A DNA stretch of 10,146 nucleotides from PCC-6406 sp964353225 (lineage in GTDB: Bacteria > Cyanobacteriota > Cyanobacteriia > Phormidesmidales > Phormidesmidaceae). The notes below the pieces were generated by a model. The model saw nothing but the letters and a program-made list of their open reading frames with translations, was not told where the DNA came from and ran no database searches. The first letter of the stretch is position 1; every line of letters starts with the position of its first letter. A program made the position numbers and the translations under genes. Shown here in pieces: positions 1-5,003 of the stretch. Location: assembly GCA_964353225.1 (NCBI GenBank), contig CAYGVA010000148.1, positions 1-10,146 of the forward strand, in the 5' to 3' direction.

Positions 1-230
1 TCGTCACGGTCAGCGACGATGACGCGATCGCCTATGGCCGTCGCCTTGCCCGCGAGGAAGGGCTATTGTCCGGCATTTCCAGCGGAGCTGCCGTCAAAGC
101 TGCGATCGAGGTGGGTAAGCGCCCAGAGAATGCTGACAAGCTAATCGTGATGATTCAACCGAGCTTTGGCGAGCGCTACCTCAGCACCCCCCTATTCCAA
201 GACCCCGAGTTACTCACCTCAACCCTTTAA
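1..230 (+). CDS. cysK: cysteine synthase (O-acetylserine sulfhydrylase), 3' end only
   Basis: Partial gene entering from the left edge; codons run in frame from base 3 and end at TAA 228-230, giving the last 75 residues. The fragment contains SGISSGAAVKAA, the glycine/serine-rich segment of O-acetylserine sulfhydrylases whose serine contacts the PLP ring nitrogen. It ends with LIVMIQPSFGERYLSTPLF, the characteristic CysK C-terminus (the ILPSFGERYLST type). The family makes L-cysteine from O-acetylserine and sulfide in the cytoplasm as a PLP-dependent fold-type II enzyme. The catalytic lysine and substrate loop lie outside the window. A HIP1 palindrome (GCGATCGC) sits at 24-31 inside the gene. 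CysM-type paralogues share the fold, but the FGERYLST ending favours CysK. Confidence 0.93.
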   Translation, partial: VTVSDDDAIAYGRRLAREEGLLSGISSGAAVKAAIEVGKRPENADKLIVMIQPSFGERYLSTPLFQDPELLTSTL

Positions 231-263
231 ATTGACGTGCAGCTGCGATCGAGCCAAGCTTGA

Positions 264-302
264 GTTTTCAGGCAAATTCCCCTCTAAAGGGAGCTTGAAA
301 AC
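264..302 (+). other. nested inverted repeat 34 bases after cysK
   Basis: GTTTTCA (264-270) is perfectly complementary to TGAAAAC (296-302), and inside it TCCC (278-281) can pair with GGGA (289-292). It could form the 3' end structure or a termination site of the cysK transcript. There is no downstream T-run, so intrinsic termination is uncertain. The function is inferred from position only. Confidence 0.3.
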
Positions 303-508
303 CGTGAAATCCCGTAGCTATAGTCAAAAACATACGTCATCCATAAAGTCAGGGCCAATACTTGCAGTGCAATTACGGAACTCATCAAGAAATGTGATGA
401 AAAGAGTTCAATATTTTTACGGAGTTGGCTGCCCTGCCCCTGTCTATATTAATTAGGCGAGCGATCAGGGCGCTGCCAGTTTTTGCCGTTGATGTCGTGA
501 GCATCCCC

Positions 509-799
509 ATGATCCCTCTTTCTAATCTGGCAACTGACTACGCCGTCTTCTACCGCATGACCACGGAACCCGGTTTGGTGCGGCTGCGGTTGTGGGAAAT
601 GCACCCCAATCCAGAAGTTAACCCTCAACCGTATCTATACGTGGTGAACTACACCTTTAGCAGTCGTCGTAAGGCCGAAGACTTCTTGCGAGATTACTTG
701 GTACTCAACGGGGCTTTTGATGTGCCAGATACCCATTGGCCCTCAGAAGGCGAGATCGCAATCTTACCTTTCCCCACCTGGAGCAGCGGCAATGTATAG
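509..799 (+). CDS. hypothetical protein, 96 residues
   Basis: I do not recognise this family. From ATG 509 the frame gives 96 residues (MIPLSNLATDYAVFYRM... to ...FPTWSSGNV) and stops at 797-799. The composition looks like a real soluble protein: aromatic and mixed charged residues, a central LYVVNYTFSSRRKAEDFLRD stretch suggesting a beta strand followed by a helix, and no signal peptide or membrane segment. The frame is open further upstream to a TTG at 425, but those extra 28 residues look like translated leader and none of the starts has a good ribosome-binding site; ATG 509 is a judgement. A TATATT at 445-450 could be a -10 element. The gene stands alone: cysK ends 278 bases earlier and the tRNA-Gly on the other strand converges on it. 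Confidence 0.6.
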   Translation: MIPLSNLATDYAVFYRMTTEPGLVRLRLWEMHPNPEVNPQPYLYVVNYTFSSRRKAEDFLRDYLVLNGAFDVPDTHWPSEGEIAILPFPTWSSGNV

Positions 800-938
800 C
801 AGTTGCTAGGCCGGTTAGAACAAGACTGTAACCGACTCTGCTGCTGTGTAGGGGATCAAAATTATCCTAGGTTTCCTAAGCTCAGGGGCCAACACTATCG
901 CTTGAACCCTTCAACAAAAACGTAAGCAGCAGACATAA

Positions 939-1009
939 AGCGGGTGGGGGGAATCGAACCCCCATCATTAGCTTGGAAGGCTAGGGTTTTACCACTAAAC
1001 TACACCCGC
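939..1009 (-). tRNA. tRNA-Gly (anticodon UCC)
   Basis: On the minus strand a complete cloverleaf can be folded. The acceptor GCGGGTG pairs with CACCCGC, the D arm contains AGTGGTA, the anticodon loop is CTTCCAA (973-979) with anticodon TCC at 975-977, and the T arm has five G-C pairs around TTCGATT. The discriminator base is T at 939. The CCA end is not encoded, as the next bases are TTATG, so it must be added after transcription. The anticodon stem has a C-A mismatch at its top pair (27-43), leaving four clean pairs. It decodes GGA/GGG glycine codons. It lies 65 bases downstream of the TonB-like gene on the same strand, with no obvious promoter of its own. Confidence 0.96.
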
Positions 1010-1074
1010 AAATCATTCGTAAGGCTAGCACAATTCCTGGAAGATTGACCTGACAGAATGCGATGGAAGCGTGG

Positions 1075-1905
1075 TCATGGCCGAAAACTACCCGTAATTT
1101 CTAGCAACACGTCGCTGGCAATGGGTTCGCCACGGGTCAAGGCAGGGTCCAGCATGGGATCAAGGCTTTCTAGCACACAAATCATAGCCGCATCATAGGC
1201 CGCATTACCGCTGGATTGAAAAGACTGTATCTGGGAAATACGCCCCTCCATCTCCACCGTTAGACGTAGCGCCACGGTCATCGATCCCAAGGCATCCCAA
1301 TTCTGACCCGCTAGACAGGGATCGCGATCAACATTCAGATAGGGAGCCTGTTGATCCGCTGGCAATTGAGGCAGCATATCTGGGAGATCGCGTCCCTGGG
1401 GCAGAGGGCGCAGCGTCCACCAGGTTTGAAGTCCAGGTTCGTTGGTTAAGACTGGGGATGGCGTTGCCCCAGCAGCCGAAGCTGGAACCGTTGCTGGGGC
1501 ATCGGAGGCGACTTCTTGGGGCAATGCTGGAGGGCTGCTGGATCGGAAAGTTGGGGCAACCGATGGGGGTTCTGTTGTTGCAACCGCAGGGTTGACTGGC
1601 TCTGGAGGTATGACCGTTGCTGACCCCTGTGCTGGGGTGGCAGCCATCTCAGCGGCTGGCTGACTAGCTGTGGGTGTAGGCAACACCGTGTTCGATGCGG
1701 CTGGCATGGGGGCTACTGGCATAGCGACCACCTGGATAACCGACGCTTCCAGGGTTGGATTGGCGGCACGGGACTGCACCATCCACCAGCCCAGGACGCC
1801 GTGCAGGGAGAAGGCGGCGATCGCGCTGATGGGCCAGAGATAATTGGGATCGTGATGGTGTTCTGACCAGAGGGGCGCAGCCAACGGAAACCTCCATATC
1901 ACCAT
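1075..1905 (-). CDS. TonB-like energy-transducer family protein
   Basis: 276 residues with TonB architecture. There is a short cytoplasmic N-terminus, one hydrophobic segment at about 22-44 (YLWPISAIAAFSLHGVLGWW), a long Pro/Ala/Thr-rich linker at about 50-160 suited to spanning the periplasm, and a compact C-terminal domain at about 200-276. The C-terminal domain holds the TonB-C-type pattern MTVALRLTVEMEGRISQIQ, then SSGNAAYDAA. TonB proteins couple the inner-membrane proton gradient to outer-membrane receptors, but no exbB/exbD or receptor gene is nearby, so it may be a structural relative. Cys197 and Cys243 flank the domain and could form a disulfide. The start is ambiguous: ATG 1905 lacks a ribosome-binding site, whereas in-frame TTG 1884 follows GGAGG by six bases and would remove seven residues. 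A HIP1 site is at 1817-1824. The gene is divergent from the BRCT gene. Confidence 0.8.
   Translation of the reverse strand: MVIWRFPLAAPLWSEHHHDPNYLWPISAIAAFSLHGVLGWWMVQSRAANPTLEASVIQVVAMPVAPMPAASNTVLPTPTASQPAAEMAATPAQGSATVIPPEPVNPAVATTEPPSVAPTFRSSSPPALPQEVASDAPATVPASAAGATPSPVLTNEPGLQTWWTLRPLPQGRDLPDMLPQLPADQQAPYLNVDRDPCLAGQNWDALGSMTVALRLTVEMEGRISQIQSFQSSGNAAYDAAMICVLESLDPMLDPALTRGEPIASDVLLEITGSFRP
1891..1895 (-). promoter_or_regulatory. strong ribosome-binding site inside the annotated TonB-like start
   Basis: On the minus strand GGAGG (1895 to 1891) lies six bases before an in-frame TTG (1884-1882). The upstream ATG at 1905 has no comparable motif. This suggests that translation may really begin at the TTG, giving a 269-residue protein starting at the AAPLWSEHHH segment. 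Confidence 0.4.
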
Positions 1906-1963
1906 TGTCAGCTTAGCCTGAGTTACAAAATAGAGCAGTCCTTGAAAGCGCTAGGCCAGCATA

Positions 1964-1986
1964 AGATGACCGTACGGAAGTCATCT
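1964..1986. promoter_or_regulatory. 7-bp inverted repeat in the TonB-like/BRCT divergent region
   Basis: AGATGAC (1964-1970) and GTCATCT (1980-1986) are perfect inverted repeats separated by nine bases, cgtacggaa. One full helical turn plus a few bases between half-site centres fits a dimeric DNA-binding protein. It lies between two divergent genes and could serve either. The binding factor is unknown. Confidence 0.35.
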
Positions 1987-1997
1987 CATATCAATTT

Positions 1998-2010
1998 GTT
2001 CACAGTGAAC
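1998..2010. promoter_or_regulatory. perfect palindrome GTTCACaGTGAAC
   Basis: Six-base half-sites with a single central base, extended by flanking TT/AA two bases out on each side. It sits 52 bases before the BRCT start codon and about 93 bases before the TonB-like ATG, a typical operator position for divergent control. It does not match the GTA-N8-TAC NtcA box. The factor is unknown. Confidence 0.4.
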
Positions 2011-2061
2011 TAAAGTGATAGGCAACCTCACAATGTGGCTTTCTTCAAGGGGGAAGGGATC

Positions 2062-3648
2062 ATGAACTACTCCACAGAAATATTGTCTGGTTTGGCTGGC
2101 TTAGGAAGCGTTCTCCTGGTTGTGCTGGGGTTTCGGCTACGCCAAGGTCAAGGGCAACTGCAAGGACTGACAGCAGCAAACACGGCGCTCGATGAGCAAA
2201 ACCAATCCTTACAAGCCGATCATCAAAAGCTTCAGGAAGCGCTAGAACTAGCCAAACAGGTGGTAGGAACCCTACAGCAGCAGCTGACGGAAGCGCAGCA
2301 ATCGATTGAACAACGAGAGCAAGATCAGACCCAGCAGCAAGAGAACCTGGTACGACTCACTGCGGAACAAGCCAACCTTGAGCAGGAACTGGCCCAACGA
2401 CAGCAGACTATTGCTACTTTGCAGGCCCAGACCACTGCGCTGAATAACGCGAAAGACGCTGTAGAGAAAAGGTTAGCAGCGGCCAACGTCGAGCACAAAA
2501 ACCAGATCAATGCCCTCACCACAAAGGTGACGACCCTCCAAACAGCCCTGTCGACAGCGGAAACTCAGCAAACCCAGAGGCAACATCAGCTGGCAAAAGC
2601 CCAAGAACACCAGGACAGCACCCAAGGCAAGTTGCAAACGGCTCAAGCTACAGTGACTAAACTGAAGGCCCAAGCCAGTGAAATGGCCACTCAAAATAGT
2701 GACCTCGCCCATCAAAATATTGCCCTTGAGCAATCCTTAGCGAATGCCCAAGCCACAATAACAACCCTGAAAGCTCAAATAGAGGCGTCAGAGGGCCAGG
2801 CCAATACCGCTACCCTAGAGCCGTTAGCAACCAGCACTGCACCTTTAGAAGCCCAAATTAGCAGCCTCACCGCTGAGCAAAATCGTCTCAATCAAGCATT
2901 GCAACAAACTCGCCAAACGACAGTTGCGCTGGAAACCAAACTGCACAATGCAACCCAAACCCAGACAACGTTGCAGCATACCCTCGACGAGACTATCGTC
3001 GCAGCCAACCAGTACCAAACCCAATGGCAGCAAACTCAGGAAACGGTGACCGGATTGGAACAAACGGTACAAAAGCTCACGGCAATCAACCAGTCATTGC
3101 AGCAACAGCTAGCGGCATTACCGGAACCGGCTGCCACCCCCATCGTCATCACAAAAACGCCGCCAGCAGAACCGACTGAAGCAGAAATGGCCCCGATAGA
3201 ACCGAGCCCATCATCTCCTATCGAGCCTCCAGCGATCGCTCAGGTTGAATCTACAAAAATAGAGTCAGCGGCAGCAATGACCGAGGCAAATGTAGCCCCA
3301 TCACCAGAGTCCGCCCCCCCTCCAACAGCATCGGTCACCATAGAGCAGATGGCTGAACCTGAACCAACAGCCGTAACGTCAATTGCAGCAACCGATAAAC
3401 CCTTTGCAGGGAAGACGGTCGTCATTACTGGACGATTAAAGACCCTCTCTCCCCAACAAGCAGAGCAGCTCGTGGCAGAGGCGGGGGGCAAGGTCACGAA
3501 AATGCCGAGTAGTAAAACAGGGTTTGTCGTGGCCGGTTACAACGCCGGCAGCAAGCTCAAGAAGGCGGAAAAGTACGGTATTCCACAACTCACAGAGGCG
3601 CAGTTTTTGGCGTTGTTAGGCATTGGTGCGCCAGAAGACACCCAGTGA
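2062..3648 (+). CDS. membrane-anchored long coiled-coil protein with C-terminal BRCT domain
   Basis: 528 residues from ATG 2062, chosen because GGGGGAAGGG lies just upstream; a GTG at 2035 would add nine residues. There are four parts. A single hydrophobic segment at about 7-24 (ILSGLAGLGSVLLVVLGF) is followed by arginine, so the bulk should be cytoplasmic. A Gln/Thr/Ala-rich coiled coil runs from about 27 to 355. A Pro/Glu/Ala-rich linker covers about 360-440. A BRCT domain at 446-520 closely resembles that of bacterial NAD-dependent DNA ligase (KPFAGKTVVITGRLKTLS ... VVAGYNAGSKLKKAEKYG). The BRCT phosphate-pocket positions appear present: T456-G457 and lysines in GSKLKKAEK (K498-K501). BRCT domains bind phosphoproteins or DNA ends; none of the ligase catalytic regions is present. 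A role in tethering DNA or a phosphorylated partner to the membrane is inference. A HIP1 site is at 3232-3239. Confidence 0.88.
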   Translation: MNYSTEILSGLAGLGSVLLVVLGFRLRQGQGQLQGLTAANTALDEQNQSLQADHQKLQEALELAKQVVGTLQQQLTEAQQSIEQREQDQTQQQENLVRLTAEQANLEQELAQRQQTIATLQAQTTALNNAKDAVEKRLAAANVEHKNQINALTTKVTTLQTALSTAETQQTQRQHQLAKAQEHQDSTQGKLQTAQATVTKLKAQASEMATQNSDLAHQNIALEQSLANAQATITTLKAQIEASEGQANTATLEPLATSTAPLEAQISSLTAEQNRLNQALQQTRQTTVALETKLHNATQTQTTLQHTLDETIVAANQYQTQWQQTQETVTGLEQTVQKLTAINQSLQQQLAALPEPAATPIVITKTPPAEPTEAEMAPIEPSPSSPIEPPAIAQVESTKIESAAAMTEANVAPSPESAPPPTASVTIEQMAEPEPTAVTSIAATDKPFAGKTVVITGRLKTLSPQQAEQLVAEAGGKVTKMPSSKTGFVVAGYNAGSKLKKAEKYGIPQLTEAQFLALLGIGAPEDTQ

Positions 3649-3750
3649 AATGGGGCAAATTCGCTTCAGCACCTCTACTTTTTTTAGCCCCAGCACCAGG
3701 CAACACGACAGTATTGCGCTGTGAGTGAGTCTCACCCCCGCAACTAAACC

Positions 3751-3774
3751 AAGGGGCATCTACGCCTGCCCCTT
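3751..3774 (-). terminator. hairpin immediately after the minus-strand remnant stop
   Basis: AAGGGGCA (3751-3758) and TGCCCCTT (3767-3774) form a perfect 8-bp stem with an 8-base loop. On the minus strand it begins within the TAA that closes the 37-codon open segment and is followed by GGTTTAG, a weak T-rich tail. It could equally act as the plus-strand terminator of the BRCT gene, about 100 bases after that stop, but the plus-strand tail is AATTCT. Confidence 0.4.
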
Positions 3775-3940
3775 AATTCTCAGCAAAGTCAGCGATGGCT
3801 TTGGGCCAAAGTGAATCGGTGGCGGCAACGTTGAAGGGGTCACCTTCCTGCACACCCTGGCCCAAAGCCCTGAGTTTCGAGGCGCTTTAGCCTGACCGCA
3901 ATTCATATTGCCAGTCAGAATGCCCAGCAGCAACTCTATT
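3773..3940 (-). pseudogene. possible remnant of a minus-strand gene
   Basis: Read on the minus strand, one frame gives protein-like sequence across an in-frame TAA at 3889-3887. Before the stop it reads RVAAGHSDWQYELRSG. After it comes a 37-residue open segment that includes ALGQGVQEGDPFNVAATDSL and ends LWPKAIADFAEN with TAA at 3775-3773, directly against a hairpin. No good start codon or ribosome-binding site is visible, and I do not recognise the family. The amino-acid flavour and the hairpin at the stop suggest a decayed gene 3' end, but the stretch is short enough to be chance. Confidence 0.22.
3797..3869. repeat. 12-bp perfect inverted repeat enclosing 49 bases
   Basis: GGCTTTGGGCCA (3797-3808) is exactly complementary to TGGCCCAAAGCC (3858-3869). 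Inside, GAAGG/CCTTC around GGTCA can form a second hairpin. The element overlaps the possible minus-strand remnant, where the arms encode LGQ and WPK, so it may be a coding accident, a structured RNA or a small repeat element. Nothing decides between these from sequence alone. Confidence 0.45.
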
Positions 3941-4010
3941 TGAATTATTGGAAATTGAAATTTTTATCTTGAAAGGATAAGGATTTCCGTTAAGATAGAT
4001 AAACAATGTT

Positions 4011-4016
4011 CATAAT
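4011..4016 (+). promoter_or_regulatory. candidate -10 element CATAAT
   Basis: CATAAT matches the sigma-70 consensus at five of six positions and lies 20 bases before ATG 4037, in an AT-rich stretch beginning near 3940. No convincing -35 hexamer is present; the nearest, GTTAAG at 16 bases spacing, is poor. A TTATC/GATAA inverted repeat lies upstream around 3965-3980. The leader would be very short. Confidence 0.35.
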
Positions 4017-4036
4017 CTGTTAGAGGGGATAAAGTT

Positions 4037-4396
4037 ATGGCAGGCTTCCTAAGTAGTCTATTTGGTCGTGGCAGCGAACCCAAGAGTAGCGAAGCCTTCT
4101 TTTTAAGTGAAGATGATGCTAAGACCTTTGGCGACATCGATTACATGCGCTCCTCTAAGGTCGTAAAGCGAACCTTTGCCCGAAAAAAAGGACAATTAGA
4201 AGAACTTGAGTCCGTTCGCCAAATTTCCGCCATGGATAAGCGGGAAGTCAACGAAGAGAGACGCACCAAGCCTAAATCAACCGTCACATCGTCTTCTAAT
4301 ACCAGCAGCACCCAGTCTACATTTCAGCAAAACAGCTCATCCAGCAACGACATGGATATGTTCCGAAGCATGGCTAAGAACATTCGTAAGCGGTAA
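4037..4396 (+). CDS. hypothetical protein of cyanobacterial type, 119 residues
   Basis: Function not known to me, though the sequence resembles a small protein family I associate with cyanobacteria. It opens with a short amphipathic hydrophobic segment (MAGFLSSLFG) like those that lie on membrane surfaces. A block at about 20-66 that looks like the conserved core follows (FFLSEDDAKTFGDIDYMRSS, then KVVKRTFARKKG). Next is a Ser/Thr/Asn/Gln-rich disordered tail at about 80-104 and a basic end (MDMFRSMAKNIRKR). There is no catalytic motif or transmembrane helix. The start is supported by GAGGGG about ten bases upstream and by the candidate -10 at 4011. It stands alone between the structured gap and the hairpin at 4431-4468. 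The layout suggests a peripheral membrane adaptor or regulator; that is inference. Confidence 0.8.
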   Translation: MAGFLSSLFGRGSEPKSSEAFFLSEDDAKTFGDIDYMRSSKVVKRTFARKKGQLEELESVRQISAMDKREVNEERRTKPKSTVTSSSNTSSTQSTFQQNSSSSNDMDMFRSMAKNIRKR

Positions 4397-4430
4397 GCCC
4401 AACCCCAAGACTCTTAAAGATTGAGTAACG

Positions 4431-4468
4431 ATGAGAAAGGCGTTGCCCTGAGGCAATGCCTTTCTCAT
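4431..4468. terminator. strong hairpin between convergent genes
   Basis: A 17-position stem, ATGAGAAAGGCGTTGCC (4431-4447) against GGCAATGCCTTTCTCAT (4452-4468), has a four-base loop CTGA and only one G-T pair. It sits 35 bases after the stop of the 119-residue gene and 52 bases beyond the stop of the minus-strand MoaD/ThiS gene, so it can serve both directions. There is no long U tract, but stem strength and position make it the best terminator in the window. Confidence 0.8.
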
Positions 4469-4519
4469 AAATGCATACTGGTGTTGCAACAGTGGTCGCC
4501 CAATCCACAACCAGATTCA

Positions 4520-4795
4520 TTAGCCCCCTGCGACAGCGGGAACGATGCTAACTTCATCACCATCAGACAAAACTGTTTCTTTGCCTTGCAAAAAGCGAAT
4601 GTCTTCGCTGTTGACATAGAAGTTGATGAATCGACGCAACTCCCCACTGTCATCACAGAGACGGGCTTTAATGCCGGGACAAGAGCCGTTGAGGGCCTCC
4701 AAGAGTTCAACAATGTTGCCACCTTCACACTCCAGAGTGGCCTGATTGTTCGTAAATTTCTGCAGCGGAGTCGGAATTAAAACTTTGACACTCAT
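4520..4795 (-). CDS. MoaD/ThiS-family small sulfur-carrier protein
   Basis: 91 residues with the ubiquitin-like MoaD/ThiS pattern. It begins with MSVKVLIPTPLQKFTNNQ and has a mid-domain LLEAL helix. The C-terminus reads VLSDGDEVSIVPAVAGG, which includes the hallmark GDEV-PAVAGG ending. The terminal Gly-Gly is the site that is adenylated by an E1-like enzyme (MoeB/ThiF type) and converted to a thiocarboxylate for sulfur transfer. Relatives serve molybdopterin (MoaD), thiamine (ThiS), cysteine (CysO) or homocysteine (HcyS) synthesis; the sequence alone does not say which. It lies 208 bases downstream of thrC on the same strand, and no activating enzyme is in the window. Upstream of the ATG there is no clear ribosome-binding site. 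It ends at the shared hairpin 4431-4468. Confidence 0.9.
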   Translation of the reverse strand: MSVKVLIPTPLQKFTNNQATLECEGGNIVELLEALNGSCPGIKARLCDDSGELRRFINFYVNSEDIRFLQGKETVLSDGDEVSIVPAVAGG

Positions 4796-4915
4796 GGTTG
4801 GGTTCTAACGTCAGGTCAATACAGGAAATGGATATCACCCCGAAGCCAGGGGGTCCACAGGTTTATCAGCATACTGTCAGAAGAGAATTAATTATCTCCC
4901 TTCGGCAACAAAGTT

Positions 4916-4988
4916 TAGGGCGATTTCTATAAGCTGCCTGACACCTTGTAGAGGCTGGGGCTAAGGCTCATTCTTCCAAATCGCCCTA
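4916..4988. repeat. 11-bp perfect inverted repeat between thrC and the sulfur-carrier gene
   Basis: TAGGGCGATTT (4916-4926) and AAATCGCCCTA (4978-4988) are exact inverted repeats around 51 bases. The right arm starts 16 bases past the thrC stop on the minus strand. It may be a thrC 3' structure that ends or attenuates transcription before the sulfur-carrier gene, or a processing hairpin in a shared message. No U tract follows on the minus strand (TAAACTTTG). Confidence 0.5.
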
Positions 4989-5003
4989 TCAACACTTATG
5001 GCA

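Noticed and set aside
166..456. Plus-strand 96-codon frame overlapping the end of cysK
   Set aside because: It starts inside cysK in another frame, is Ser/Lys-rich without family resemblance, and has no ribosome-binding site.
1442..1897. Frames inside the TonB-like gene (plus 1442-1663; minus 1664-1897)
   Set aside because: Low-complexity shadows of the Pro/Ala-rich linker and N-terminus in other frames.
2325..3497. Four minus-strand frames opposite the BRCT gene
   Set aside because: They are Leu/Cys/Ser-rich antisense readings of the Gln-rich coiled coil, with no independent signals.
4206..4424. 72-codon plus frame overlapping the 119-residue gene
   Set aside because: Out-of-frame shadow with no start signal and unlikely composition.
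4421..4780. 119-codon plus frame opposite the MoaD/ThiS gene
   Set aside because: It runs through the terminator hairpin and is antisense to a clearly recognised gene.
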